A DNA stretch of 38,426 nt from Bacteroidales bacterium (GCA_022837485.1 JALHHH010000013.1:1-38426), one strand, 5' to 3'. Positions 17,947 to 26,428 are shown, numbered from the stretch's first letter. Translations and numbers: made by a program. The notes: generated by a model not told the origin, from the letters alone.

Positions 17947-19020
17947 TTAATAAAAGAAGCTCTGGGTGTATGATGCATAAAACCTCAGGCTTTCGGCAAT
18001 GAGTCGGGGTTCGCAGGGAATGCCGTCTGCTGCCTGCCCGACGGATCGCAGAAGACTGAGCAGATGCTTCCCGTTGCGATTTTTTTTATCGTAAACGGAA
18101 AGCCGCGCTATAGAGGCAATAGCGTCCTCATTCATAGGATAATGCCCAAAGCGCCGGTCTTCGGCAGGAAGTCCGGCAATCTGAGCCGAGATCCGGGTTT
18201 CGCAGACCATACCCGCTGCAACGGCTTCCCCGTGCGTAAGGGGAATGGCATCGTTTCGCAGCGACCAGGTTTCGATGGCGTGACCGAGTGTATGTCCGAA
18301 ATTCAGCAATCGTCTACTTCCTTGTTCCAGAGGGTCGCTGCTGACAATCCCGGTTTTGATTTTAATTGCCGGCAGTATGTATTCCTTCCAAAGCAGGGGT
18401 TCTTTGCTCCCCTTCACGATTTTATCCCACATACCGGCATCGGCAATCAGGGCATGTTTGCAAATTTCGGCTGCACCCGACAGAATCTCCCTTTCCGGGA
18501 GAGTGTCAAGGAATCCGGGCCATACCAGGATGGCAGCAGGATTGGCAAACAGCCCGATCTGGTTCTTGAGACCGTGCAGATCCACTCCTGTTTTCCCGCC
18601 AAGGGAGGCATCCACCATAGCCATAAGAGTGGTGGGAATATTGATAAACGGCATCCCGCGGTGAAAAACGGAGGCAGCAAATCCGCCCAGGTCGGTGATC
18701 ACTCCTCCGCCCAGGTTGATAAGCAGGGAATTTCTGTTGCCTCCGCTTTCGGCCATTTGCATCCAGATGCGCTCACAGGTCTGAAGCGTCTTGTTTTGTT
18801 CACCGGCTTCCGCTTCCAGACAGATGGCTTCGCTTAGGGCTGGCACATGCCGTTGCAGCACAGGATAACAATGTTTCCGGGTGTTGGAATCGGTAAGCAC
18901 ATACACGGGACTGTTGCCCATGAACTGCGATAAAAGAAGCTGCTGCAAAGCTTCCGGCGATGATCCGCCGACCCGGACGGGACAGCCGGCAATTTGAAAT
19001 TCATTAAGATCAGCCAACAT
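17947..19020 (-). CDS. aroB: 3-dehydroquinate synthase
   Basis: 357 aa. It converts DAHP to 3-dehydroquinate, the second step of the shikimate pathway, using NAD and a divalent metal. Visible motifs: GGGVITDLGGF (104-113) for NAD, PTTLMAMVDASLGGKTGVD (129-147), GAAEICKHAL (metal ligand Glu185), NFGHTLGHAIE (His247) and THGEAVAAG (His263). These are the expected zinc ligands and catalytic region. It is the first gene of the aroB-aroA pair. A near-match to the -7 element (TAATTTTA on the minus strand, 19026-19033) lies only 5 nt before the ATG and would make the message almost leaderless. Confidence 0.95.
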   Translation of the reverse strand: MLADLNEFQIAGCPVRVGGSSPEALQQLLLSQFMGNSPVYVLTDSNTRKHCYPVLQRHVPALSEAICLEAEAGEQNKTLQTCERIWMQMAESGGNRNSLLINLGGGVITDLGGFAASVFHRGMPFINIPTTLMAMVDASLGGKTGVDLHGLKNQIGLFANPAAILVWPGFLDTLPEREILSGAAEICKHALIADAGMWDKIVKGSKEPLLWKEYILPAIKIKTGIVSSDPLEQGSRRLLNFGHTLGHAIETWSLRNDAIPLTHGEAVAAGMVCETRISAQIAGLPAEDRRFGHYPMNEDAIASIARLSVYDKKNRNGKHLLSLLRSVGQAADGIPCEPRLIAESLRFYASYTQSFFY

Positions 19021-19409
19021 ACCGGTAAAATTATCCTGCCGGTGAAAATACTAAAAAAACCGTTGTTGCTAACGGTGTCGCATAACCTTTGCTGCCGGTT
19101 TCCCGACTGTGTCGCCGCATGCTTTGCATCAAAGTGTATACATACCGATAAAGTGAAATGGCTATATTTACAAAAAACGTATAATAAAACAACAGATTGA
19201 AAGCCACTAATACCACAGGTAAAGCGGCAAATCCCGGATACGCCTTTACCGGAAGGATTTATTTTTAATCCGGCTAATTCGGTTGCTATTGAATATCTCT
19301 GAAACTAAATTAATTAATTTTGCAGTTAAGCAATTATCGCCGGATCCCTGCAGAATACAAACGATCGAATATCCGGGCCGGTGTTCTGCATTCAATACGT
19401 CCAAAAGAA
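19021..19409. other. Intergenic region between divergent aroB and proline dehydrogenase
   Basis: About 390 bp with no supported gene. Only the promoter elements described for the two flanking genes stand out. Confidence 0.5.
19315..19322 (+). promoter_or_regulatory. -7 promoter element of the proline dehydrogenase gene
   Basis: TAATTTTG matches TAnnTTTG and lies about 88 nt before the ATG at 19410. A TTG at 19289-19291 is 23 nt upstream, slightly farther than usual. The promoter argues against the TTG start at 19320 and for the ATG at 19410. Confidence 0.5.
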
Positions 19410-20585
19410 ATGAAACCAGACTTCACCAACACTGAAATTGCTTTCCGGAGCAAAACCAGCAGCGACCTGAGGAAGGCCATGCTGCTTTTCAACACCATGG
19501 CTAATCCCGGACTTGTAAAAGCCGGAACGTGGACAATTGACAAGGCTTTCAGAATGCGTTTGCCGGTAAACTGGGTAATAAAGCCAACGATATACAATCA
19601 TTTTGTTGGCGGGGAGACGCTTGAAGACTGCAGACAAGCCGTTGAGCGTCAGATAGCGCACAATGTAAAATCGGTGCTTGACTATTCGGTAGAGGGCAAC
19701 CACGAGGAGGAAGGAATTCAGGCCACGCTTGAGGAGACCCTGAAATCGATCAGGAATGCTGCGGGTAATCCGGCCATACCGTTTGCCGTTTTTAAGCCGA
19801 CTGCCCTTGCTGCGCCCGTATTGTTTGAAAATGCATCGCCGGGCAAGCCTCTGGATGCGCGCATGGAAGAAGAGTATCTGCGTTTTCGCACCCGGGTAAA
19901 CATCCTGTGCAATGAGTCGTTCAAACTGGGAGTTCCGCTGATGATTGATGCCGAGGACAGCTGGTATCAGCATCTTGTCGACGATACTGTGGAAGAGATG
20001 ATGCGAAGGTACAACCGCAAAGAGGCAATCGTCTTCAACACCCTTCAGATGTACCGTCACGACCGGCTTCAATATCTGCGCGATAGCATTGCCAGAGCCA
20101 GGGAAGGCGGCTATTTTACCGGTTACAAACTGGTAAGGGGAGCGTATATGGAAAAAGAACGCAAACGTGCGGAGGAAATGGGCTACCCCTCTCCCATCCA
20201 TCCCGACAAGGCAGCAACCGATGCCGCCTTTAACGAAGCCATCGTGATTTGTGTTGAAAATTGCGATATAACTACCGTAATGTGCGGTTCACACAACGAA
20301 ACCAGCAATCAGCTTCTGGCCGATGCAATCGATTCGTGCAGGCACGACAGAACCGACAACCGATTCTGGTTTGCCCAGCTTTACGGCATGAGCGACCACA
20401 TAAGTTTTAACCTGGCCCATGCAGGCTATAACGTTACAAAATACGTTCCTTACGGCCCCGTAAAAAACGTAATGCCTTACCTTTTCAGACGGGCAGAGGA
20501 AAACACCAGCATCGCCGGGCAAACCGGCCGAGAGCTCCGTCTGCTGCAGATGGAGATGAGCCGCCGCAGAAAAACAAAATCGTAA
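19410..20585 (+). CDS. Proline dehydrogenase (monofunctional PRODH)
   Basis: About 391 aa. FAD-dependent oxidation of proline to pyrroline-5-carboxylate, the first step of proline catabolism. It is a single-domain enzyme, not the bifunctional PutA. Motifs: MIDAEDSW (178-185), YFTGYKLVRGAYMEKER, and FRRAEE (359-364), whose two arginines bind the proline carboxylate in the family. The start at 19410 is chosen because it follows a purine-rich AAAAGAA and the promoter overlaps the upstream TTG. The P5C dehydrogenase partner is not in the window. A strong terminator follows at 20646. Confidence 0.93.
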   Translation: MKPDFTNTEIAFRSKTSSDLRKAMLLFNTMANPGLVKAGTWTIDKAFRMRLPVNWVIKPTIYNHFVGGETLEDCRQAVERQIAHNVKSVLDYSVEGNHEEEGIQATLEETLKSIRNAAGNPAIPFAVFKPTALAAPVLFENASPGKPLDARMEEEYLRFRTRVNILCNESFKLGVPLMIDAEDSWYQHLVDDTVEEMMRRYNRKEAIVFNTLQMYRHDRLQYLRDSIARAREGGYFTGYKLVRGAYMEKERKRAEEMGYPSPIHPDKAATDAAFNEAIVICVENCDITTVMCGSHNETSNQLLADAIDSCRHDRTDNRFWFAQLYGMSDHISFNLAHAGYNVTKYVPYGPVKNVMPYLFRRAEENTSIAGQTGRELRLLQMEMSRRRKTKS

Positions 20586-20645
20586 GGCCAGCCTGCCGGA
20601 AAATCCGGAAGCGCATAATTGCAGAGCTGAGAAACAATTCATTAA

Positions 20646-20680
20646 GCCGGAAAACGCCGTGTATTTCCCGGCATTTTTTT
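20646..20680 (+). terminator. Rho-independent terminator after proline dehydrogenase
   Basis: GCCGG (20646-20650) pairs with CCGGC (20668-20672); a following AAA/TTT pairing with one bulge extends the stem. A run of seven T starts at 20674. Confidence 0.75.
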
Positions 20681-20782
20681 GTTCTGTTCAACGACCAAAA
20701 CCTTTTCCCCGCAAGGGTTTGCAAAAAAAATGTTAAAACAGCAGAGGCGATACAACAAGCTACCGGAGCGAGCGTTTTGTAT

Positions 20783-20795
20783 GTGATAGAATCAC
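20783..20795 (+). promoter_or_regulatory. Perfect palindrome upstream of the 62-aa gene
   Basis: GTGAT, AGA, ATCAC: 5-bp perfect arms with a 3-nt centre, about 30 nt before the ATG at 20825. It could be an operator or part of a leader hairpin. It is short enough to occur by chance. Confidence 0.3.
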
Positions 20796-20824
20796 TAAGT
20801 GTAAACGCTAAAAACCGCTTTGCC

Positions 20825-21013
20825 ATGCTGGAATATTCGAAAATGATCCTTCAGAAAGTCAGCTTCAGCAAGGAGTTATTCGGCAAGGAGCTGAAAAAAG
20901 CAATCAGGTTTCTGAAAAAAGAGGAGGTTCTTCTTCTGCAGGCCTGGGTAATGCTTAGTTACAATGACCGTTACGGAGATATAATACGGGAAGTTTTCAG
21001 AAACTTATCCTGA
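20825..21013 (+). CDS. Small conserved protein (62 aa), unknown function
   Basis: 62 aa from the ATG at 20825; the upstream ATG at 20777 adds 16 poorly conserved-looking residues and crosses a palindrome. The sequence starts MLEYSKMILQKVSFSKELF and continues with a KELKKAIRFLKKEEV helix. I recall similar small proteins of this form across Bacteroidota, with no known function. It is predicted soluble, helical and highly charged. It stands alone after a terminator; the next gene is 196 bp away with its own promoter. Confidence 0.7.
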   Translation: MLEYSKMILQKVSFSKELFGKELKKAIRFLKKEEVLLLQAWVMLSYNDRYGDIIREVFRNLS

Positions 21014-21188
21014 ACCTCCGGTAATCAATAACTGAAATACAGAGGCTGCCTCAGGGCTCAGGCTTTTCTGCGGTTTAACCACTTTTACCGAAAAAATTCC
21101 GGAAGGCATTGACAGAAGCCGGTAAACAGCAGAAATATAAACCAGGGAAATCCCGCCGGGGCAGCTTTTTTTATGTTCCGATCCTTCC

Positions 21189-21196
21189 TATTTTTG
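21189..21196 (+). promoter_or_regulatory. -7 promoter element of the LUD-domain gene
   Basis: TATTTTTG matches TAnnTTTG, 13 nt before the ATG at 21210, giving a very short leader. No clear -33 TTG. Confidence 0.5.
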
Positions 21197-21209
21197 CGAT
21201 TCATCAACC

Positions 21210-21860
21210 ATGCAAACGATGAAGGACTACGAAGAATGGCACAACGAAGCCCTGGCGCAAAAGGTTGTGGACCGGCTCAGGCGCAACGGATTTGATGCAT
21301 TTTATTTTGGTACATCCGGCGAAGCTTCTTCCTGGATACGGCAACAGCTGAAACCGGGAATTATTGTCGGGTTCGGAGGTTCGGCCACGGTGCGGGCGAT
21401 GGGTATTCGCGAAATGGCGTCGGAAGCCGGGACTCTGATTGCCGACCATGGAAAACCGGGGCTGAATTTCGAAGAAAAGATGACAGAAATGCGCAGGGAA
21501 CTTCTCAGCGACGTATTTATCAGCAGCGCCAATGCGATCACTTTAAATGGTGAAATTGTGAATGTGGACGGGTATGGTAACCGTGTTGCAGCCATGATTT
21601 TTGGCCCTCGGCAAGTGATTATTGTAGCCGGCATCAACAAAATCGTCAGCAGTGAAGCAGAAGCGATGGAACGGCTGAAGCGTAAAGCAGGCCCCATGAA
21701 TATGAAACGGCTGGAACGAAAAACGCCATGCACGGGAGACGGTTACTGCCACGACTGCGATTCACCCGATCGCGGATGCAGGGCATATACCATTCTGCGT
21801 AAACGACCGGCTTTAACTCCCACTACTGTAATTCTGGTGGGAGAACCTCTCGGAATGTAG
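21210..21860 (+). CDS. LUD-domain protein (lactate-utilisation related)
   Basis: 216 aa, cytoplasmic. The N-terminal part (WHNEALAQKVVDRLRRNGFDA, then VGFGGSATVRAMGI) matches the LUD domain found in LutB/LutC and in stand-alone DUF1121-type proteins. The C-terminus carries four cysteines (Cys174, Cys180, Cys183, Cys190, within CTGDGYCHDCDSPDRGC) that could hold a metal or iron-sulfur site. LutC itself is usually similar in size but lacks this cluster as I recall it, so I do not give a lut symbol. It is unlinked to the LutA-like gene at 15037. Substrate not known. Confidence 0.8.
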   Translation: MQTMKDYEEWHNEALAQKVVDRLRRNGFDAFYFGTSGEASSWIRQQLKPGIIVGFGGSATVRAMGIREMASEAGTLIADHGKPGLNFEEKMTEMRRELLSDVFISSANAITLNGEIVNVDGYGNRVAAMIFGPRQVIIVAGINKIVSSEAEAMERLKRKAGPMNMKRLERKTPCTGDGYCHDCDSPDRGCRAYTILRKRPALTPTTVILVGEPLGM

Positions 21861-22161
21861 AACCGGACTTTTTCAAAGTGAATTTGTTCAGGGCATTGCT
21901 ACTGAAACTCCGCTAAAGGACAACGTTAAGCCAAAGTTAAAGGAGACCGGTGTCTGTCACCACAAAATGACCTTATTAAAAGGTTATAAATCTGCATGAA
22001 ACGCTCTGGTTTATTTTAAAAATATTCAGATTTTACAAGGCATTTAGACGTTGGTACGGTATTTAACTCCTTCAATGCTCATTTTTTTTATCCGGCTGAG
22101 CCGGATTCCCCAAATTTTAAGTATATTGCCCTGAAATTTCCCGAAAAAGTAAAAAAAAATG
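21861..22161. other. Intergenic region with an inverted repeat
   Basis: No gene. At 22090-22106 there is a perfect inverted repeat (ATCCGGC, TGA, GCCGGAT). The T-run precedes it (22082-22089) instead of following it, so on the plus strand it is not a normal terminator; it may be an operator or leader structure ahead of the purB promoter. A weaker GGTG/CACC pairing lies near 21950-21965. Confidence 0.4.
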
Positions 22162-22190
22162 TTGTAGTTTAAATTGCTTGCTTACATTTG
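22162..22190 (+). promoter_or_regulatory. purB promoter
   Basis: TTG at 22162-22164, 18-nt spacer, TACATTTG at 22183-22190. Both boxes match the Bacteroidota consensus. The purB ATG is 24 nt downstream. Confidence 0.7.
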
Positions 22191-22213
22191 ACGCGGGTTA
22201 AAATAAGAGCGAT

Positions 22214-23566
22214 ATGGATTTAACGGTATTGAATGCAATTTCCCCTGTGGATGGGAGATACAGAAAACAGGTAGAGATACTTGCCTTTTTCTTTTCGGAG
22301 GCAGCACTTATCAACTACAGGGTTTTTGTGGAGGTAGAGTATTTTATTGCCCTTTGCAAGCTACCCCTGCCCCAGCTGCACGGAGTAAGCGAGGCGGATT
22401 TTGAAAATCTGCGGTCTCTGTGCCGCGATTTTACGTTTCAGGATGCTGCCGAAGTAAAAGAGATTGAAAAAATTACCAACCACGATGTAAAGGCGGTAGA
22501 ATATTACCTGAAGAAGAAATTCGACAAAATGGGACTTTCCAGATACAAGGAATTCCTTCATTTCGGGCTTACCTCACAGGACATCAACAATACGGCAACC
22601 CCTTACATATTAAAGCTGGCGATCGATGAAGTTATGGTACCAGCCTACGAAGAGCTTATATCCAAGCTGTCGCAGAGAGCTAAGCTATGGAAAAACATAC
22701 CAATGCTTGCGCACACACACGGGCAGCCCGCAACGCCCACCACCGTCGGAAAAGAGTTTTACGTGTACGTTGACCGCCTGAAACAGCAACTTAAACTGCT
22801 GAAAGCCATTCCGTTTACCGCTAAATTCGGAGGAGCAACCGGCGGAATGAATGCACATTATGCTGCTTATCCCGAAATCGACTGGGTTGGTTTTGCCGAA
22901 AGCTTTACCCGTAATCATCTTGAACTTGAGCGGCAAAAGGTAACCACGCAGATTGAGCATTACGACACCATGGCCGCCCTGTTCGACGGAATGAAACGTA
23001 TCAATACCATACTGATTGACCTTTGCCAGGACTTCTGGCTGTACATTTCCATGGATTACTTCCGTCAGAAGATTAAAGCAGGAGAAGTGGGATCGTCGGC
23101 TATGCCGCATAAAGTAAATCCCATAGACTTCGAAAATGCCGAGGGAAACCTTGGAGTTGCCAACGCATTGTTCGTACATCTGTCGTCGAAGCTCCCCGTC
23201 TCGCGTCTGCAAAGGGATCTTACCGACTCTACCGTGACCCGCAACATCGGAGTGCCTGTAGCGCATACCGTCATCGCCATGAAAGCCCTTACACGCGGAC
23301 TCGGAAAGCTGCTACTGAACGAAGATGCGATCCATGAAGACCTGAACAACAACTGGGCGATACTTTCGGAAGCCATACAAACCATTCTCCGGCGCGAAGG
23401 ATATGCCAAACCATACGAAGCGTTGAAAGAGCTGACCCGCACGAATCTGAAAGTAACCGCCGAAGACCTTCATACTTTTATCAACGGCCTGAATGTGAGC
23501 GAAAAAATTAAGAATGAGTTAAAGGCCCTGACGCCGGAAAATTATTTGGGAAAGTTCTCCATTTAA
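22214..23566 (+). CDS. purB: Adenylosuccinate lyase
   Basis: 450 aa, cytoplasmic tetramer by family. It cleaves SAICAR and adenylosuccinate, both releasing fumarate, in purine synthesis. Landmarks: AHTHGQPATP (166-175, with His169 the likely general acid), FGLTSQDINNTA, and the mobile signature loop GSSAMPHKVNPIDFEN (293-308) whose serine is the catalytic base. The length and the HFGLTSQD form fit the E. coli-like subgroup. It is monocistronic: its own promoter upstream and a strong terminator at 23661. Confidence 0.96.
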   Translation: MDLTVLNAISPVDGRYRKQVEILAFFFSEAALINYRVFVEVEYFIALCKLPLPQLHGVSEADFENLRSLCRDFTFQDAAEVKEIEKITNHDVKAVEYYLKKKFDKMGLSRYKEFLHFGLTSQDINNTATPYILKLAIDEVMVPAYEELISKLSQRAKLWKNIPMLAHTHGQPATPTTVGKEFYVYVDRLKQQLKLLKAIPFTAKFGGATGGMNAHYAAYPEIDWVGFAESFTRNHLELERQKVTTQIEHYDTMAALFDGMKRINTILIDLCQDFWLYISMDYFRQKIKAGEVGSSAMPHKVNPIDFENAEGNLGVANALFVHLSSKLPVSRLQRDLTDSTVTRNIGVPVAHTVIAMKALTRGLGKLLLNEDAIHEDLNNNWAILSEAIQTILRREGYAKPYEALKELTRTNLKVTAEDLHTFINGLNVSEKIKNELKALTPENYLGKFSI

Positions 23567-23660
23567 CAAAACAGGCTGATCGTTCACAGACAATGGAACG
23601 CAGAAAGCAGCCTCTCGTCCGGATCGGATAAAACAAAAAAACAAACTGCAGAGAAAATGC

Positions 23661-23693
23661 AAGAGGCCGGCTCCTCCTGAGCGGCCTCTTTCG
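23661..23693 (+). terminator. Terminator after purB
   Basis: Perfect 9-bp stem: AAGAGGCCG (23661-23669) with CGGCCTCTT (23682-23690), 12-nt loop, followed by TTTCGTT. About 95 bp after the purB stop. Confidence 0.75.
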
Positions 23694-23766
23694 TTGAACG
23701 ACCAACTTTTTTCCCTCTTGCCGACACCTCGCAGGAAGATCGTTTTTCTCCGTTGTAATCGGAATT

Positions 23767-23896
23767 CCTCTTTGATTTCTCTATGATTCCTTTTGACATT
23801 CTCTATAGTTTCTTTTGAGATTGTCTATAAAAAGACGGAGCTGGTATAGAGAAATCAAAAAGGAACCACGGAGGAATCATGGAGAAATCAGTAAGG
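23767..23896. repeat. Inverted array of degenerate 22-bp tandem repeats
   Basis: Three consecutive 22-bp units, in minus orientation, at 23767-23788, 23789-23810 and 23811-23832. After a 9-bp centre, plus-oriented units lie at 23842-23863 and 23875-23896, separated by an 11-bp half-unit. The best-conserved core is ATAGAGAAATCAAA, present perfectly at 23846-23859 and inverted at 23771-23784. The block is A/T-rich, non-coding, and could fold into a long imperfect hairpin. It has no spacers and no adjacent cas genes. Confidence 0.75.
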
Positions 23897-24167
23897 AAAA
23901 GGTATTAACAGGTCACTCCAAAAGGCATTATCTGATTCTTTGTACGGAAAACTATTTCGTCAGGATGAAAAATCCGGGCTGTGGAATCGCAAGTTGCTGC
24001 CAGGTAATGGTTCGATGATAAATTCTTTTCACGGTCATACCCGGGACGATGCCATTAGATTTTCAAGCAAACAGAAAAAGCTGTTCGCGACCGGGGTCAG
24101 GGCAAGGAAACGCCATGAAATCCATCGGAATTTGCATTGAAAACACAGCAGAAAACGGGCGACAGAA
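23897..24167. other. Intergenic stretch without a recognised gene
   Basis: Two overlapping plus-strand ORFs of 66-67 codons (from 23815 and 23940) have no recognisable features and no promoter. The first runs through the repeat array. I see nothing supportable here. Confidence 0.4.
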
Positions 24168-25391
24168 TTAATGAAATGCCGCAATCAGAAGTTCAATATC
24201 CTTGAATGGAAGATGAAAATGGTCGCTGATGTAGCGGTTGGTAGAAATACCGTTATACAGGTAGACGCCGTTTCGGACACCGGTATTATTGCGGAGGATG
24301 TTGTTTACACCTCCTTCCTCACCGATCCGGAGCATAATGGGTGCAAGAAGATTGCTCAGTGCCTTGGAAGCGGTACGAGGCACTTTGGAAGCGATATTGG
24401 GAACGCAATAATGGGTAACCCCGAATTTCTCGAATACGGGATTTTTATGATTTGTAATTTCCGACGTTTCGAAGCACCCGCCCTGGTCGATGCTAACATC
24501 GATGATAATAGCTCCGGCTTTCATATGCCGGACCATCTCTTCGGTTACGCATACTGGCGAGAGTCCGCCCTGCGGTCGTATGGCTCCGATAGCAACATCG
24601 GCGGTACGCAGGGCTTCCTGGATGGGGTTGGGCTGAAGAACACAGGTAAAAATACGCGTCCCCAGATTGTTTTGAAGCCGGCGGAGCCGGTATACCGAGC
24701 TGTCAAAAACCTTTACCAGCGCTCCCATGCCCATGGCGGCCCTGGCGGCAAACTCGCCGACGGTACCTGCTCCGAGTATCACCACTTCGGTGGGAGAAAT
24801 TCCGCTCAACCCTCCGAACATTAGTCCCCGGCCGTAATCGGGGTGGCTCAGGTATTCGGCAGCGATCAGAATTGAAGTATTTCCGGCAATCTCCGACATT
24901 GCCCGGATTACAGGGAAGTTGCCGTCTTTATCCTGAATGTACTCGTATGCGAGGGCGGTTATCCGCTTTGCGGCAAGCTGGCGGAGGTGCTGTTCGCTAA
25001 GGCTTGCCAGGTTCAGCGACGACAGCAGAACCTGTCTTCCCCTGAAAAGTTCAATTTCCTGAATGGTGGGCGGTGCCACTTTTATCACCACATCACACTG
25101 AAAAATGGCAGATGCTTCACCGGCAATTTCAGCCCCGGCTTCACTGAATTCATGGTCGTTGAAGTGCGAAGCTAACCCGGCCATTGTCTCAACCAGTACT
25201 TTATGACCGGCTTTAACCAGCAGAGCCACTGCATCGGGAACAAGGGAAATACGATTCTCAAGCCAGGCGGTTTCACGCGGAATGCCAATAGTGAGGCGAC
25301 AAGCTTTTCCCGGTATCTCCAGCCGCTCTTCCTGAGGCATTAATCCGCTTGCATGCGACGGTAGTACCATATATTCCTTTGGATCTTGCAT
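24168..25391 (-). CDS. ald: Alanine dehydrogenase/PNT-family protein, catalytic His replaced by Asn
   Basis: 407 aa. An N-terminal substrate domain (GIPRETAWLENRISLVPDAV, 36-55; conserved lysine Lys104 in VIKVAPP) and an NAD-binding Rossmann fold (GAGTVG, 207-212, with acidic Asp230), then IDQGGCFE, define the family. A ~30-residue N-terminal extension is present. Against the M. tuberculosis enzyme (recalled sequence), the catalytic His96 in FLHLA aligns with Asn127 in SLNLA here, while the lysine and the IDQ aspartate are kept. Reversible alanine/pyruvate conversion is therefore uncertain; this may be a related oxidoreductase. Upstream on the same strand, after a 393-bp gap, is tsaE. No TAnnTTTG promoter is seen; TAATTTAG (25526-25533, minus) is the nearest. 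Confidence 0.85.
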   Translation of the reverse strand: MQDPKEYMVLPSHASGLMPQEERLEIPGKACRLTIGIPRETAWLENRISLVPDAVALLVKAGHKVLVETMAGLASHFNDHEFSEAGAEIAGEASAIFQCDVVIKVAPPTIQEIELFRGRQVLLSSLNLASLSEQHLRQLAAKRITALAYEYIQDKDGNFPVIRAMSEIAGNTSILIAAEYLSHPDYGRGLMFGGLSGISPTEVVILGAGTVGEFAARAAMGMGALVKVFDSSVYRLRRLQNNLGTRIFTCVLQPNPIQEALRTADVAIGAIRPQGGLSPVCVTEEMVRHMKAGAIIIDVSIDQGGCFETSEITNHKNPVFEKFGVTHYCVPNIASKVPRTASKALSNLLAPIMLRIGEEGGVNNILRNNTGVRNGVYLYNGISTNRYISDHFHLPFKDIELLIAAFH

Positions 25392-25784
25392 GGATGATTT
25401 ATTTTCAGTCCGTATCCGGAGTTATGTAGATGTCGTAAAAGGAATCGCTGCCGGATGCATGCTCCGTAGCGGACACTTTCCGTTACAGAAAAAAAACGCA
25501 GGCATGCAGTATTGAATCCCTTCTGCTAAATTACAAAAATCGGAAACTAAAAATAATTGTTTAGCCGGGGAAACGAAAATCAGACCGGCAAAAAACCACA
25601 GGGGCACTCCCGGATTGTAAACAAACATCCGTATCAGGCAATTACGCCCGTATGGGTTTACCCATCGTTGCGAAAAGTTTTTCGCTGTAATGTATCCGGT
25701 ATGGCAGGACTTGGCGCGAAAAACAAAGATGAGAATTCCGTTAAACGGGTTTTTGCCTGAAACACCTTCCTGCCTGTCGGAGGA
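25392..25784. other. Intergenic region between tsaE and ald
   Basis: About 390 bp, no supported gene. It has a short palindrome, TCCGTAGCGGA, near 25470, and a weak -7-like TAATTTAG (minus strand, 25526-25533). Confidence 0.4.
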
Positions 25785-26234
25785 TCAGAATCTGCTGAAT
25801 GTGAACAGTCGTTGTCCGTTGTGTTCGTTTACCTTGATTACCACCCTTACCCCATCGTCGGGCATAAGTTCGCCGGCCAGTTCCGGCCATTCGATAAAAC
25901 AATAATTTCCGCTGTAGAAATAATCTTCGTATCCGATATCGAGAAGCTCTTCCGTTTTCCGGAGGCGGTACAGATCAAAGTGGTAAACCCGGTTTCCGTC
26001 GCCGGTAAGGTATTCGTTGACAATGGAAAAGGTCGGACTGCTGACGTTATCGGTAACGCCAAGATTGCGGCACACGGCCTGTATAAAGGTAGTTTTGCCT
26101 GCACCCATAGGGCCTGAAAGTCCAAAAACGGTTTGTCCCGGAAAATGCTGCAGCATTTGTTCGGCAATGGCATCAAGATCGTCTGTACCGATGCTTTCGA
26201 GGGTCAGAAAGGGAGTGTTGCTTTCTACGTTCAT
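25785..26234 (-). CDS. tsaE: tRNA t6A biosynthesis ATPase TsaE
   Basis: 149 aa, the usual length. Partner of TsaB and TsaD in making N6-threonylcarbamoyl-adenosine in tRNA; its ATPase resets the complex. Walker A is GPMGAGKT (41-48); VSSPTFSIVNEY and YHFDLYRL follow, and FIEWPE near residue 110 is the conserved family motif. A TAnnTTTG element lies upstream at 26257-26264. It sits between porX and ald on the same strand, an order I recall as common in Bacteroidota. Confidence 0.95.
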   Translation of the reverse strand: MNVESNTPFLTLESIGTDDLDAIAEQMLQHFPGQTVFGLSGPMGAGKTTFIQAVCRNLGVTDNVSSPTFSIVNEYLTGDGNRVYHFDLYRLRKTEELLDIGYEDYFYSGNYCFIEWPELAGELMPDDGVRVVIKVNEHNGQRLFTFSRF

Positions 26235-26256
26235 AAACGTAATAAAAATTCGGATG

Positions 26257-26264
26257 CAAACCTA
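26257..26264 (-). promoter_or_regulatory. -7 promoter element of tsaE
   Basis: TAGGTTTG on the minus strand, matching TAnnTTTG, about 22 nt before the ATG at 26234. No good -33 TTG. Confidence 0.5.
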
Positions 26265-26428
26265 CACGATAAATCCGTTGCTCAGACGCGGGGTTTTAAT
26301 TTTTCAGCCTTTCATCAGCTATAAATGATTCATCTGTTACAGGATCTGATTCTGCATATTGGGAAAACGGATAGGTTAAACCGTTTACCACGCAACTTTT
26401 GCCTTACAAGTACATTGCAAAATTCCGA

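Noticed and set aside
18064..18837. Plus-strand ORF of 257 aa inside aroB
   Set aside because: Antisense to aroB, whose motifs are intact; no independent evidence.
19392..20201. Minus-strand ORF of 269 aa opposite proline dehydrogenase
   Set aside because: Antisense shadow with no recognisable family.
23767..23896. CRISPR array
   Set aside because: Repeats are directly adjacent with no unique spacers, change orientation in the middle, and no cas genes are present.
23815..24140. Two small plus-strand ORFs (67 and 66 aa)
   Set aside because: They overlap in different frames, one spans the repeat array, and neither has a promoter or familiar sequence.
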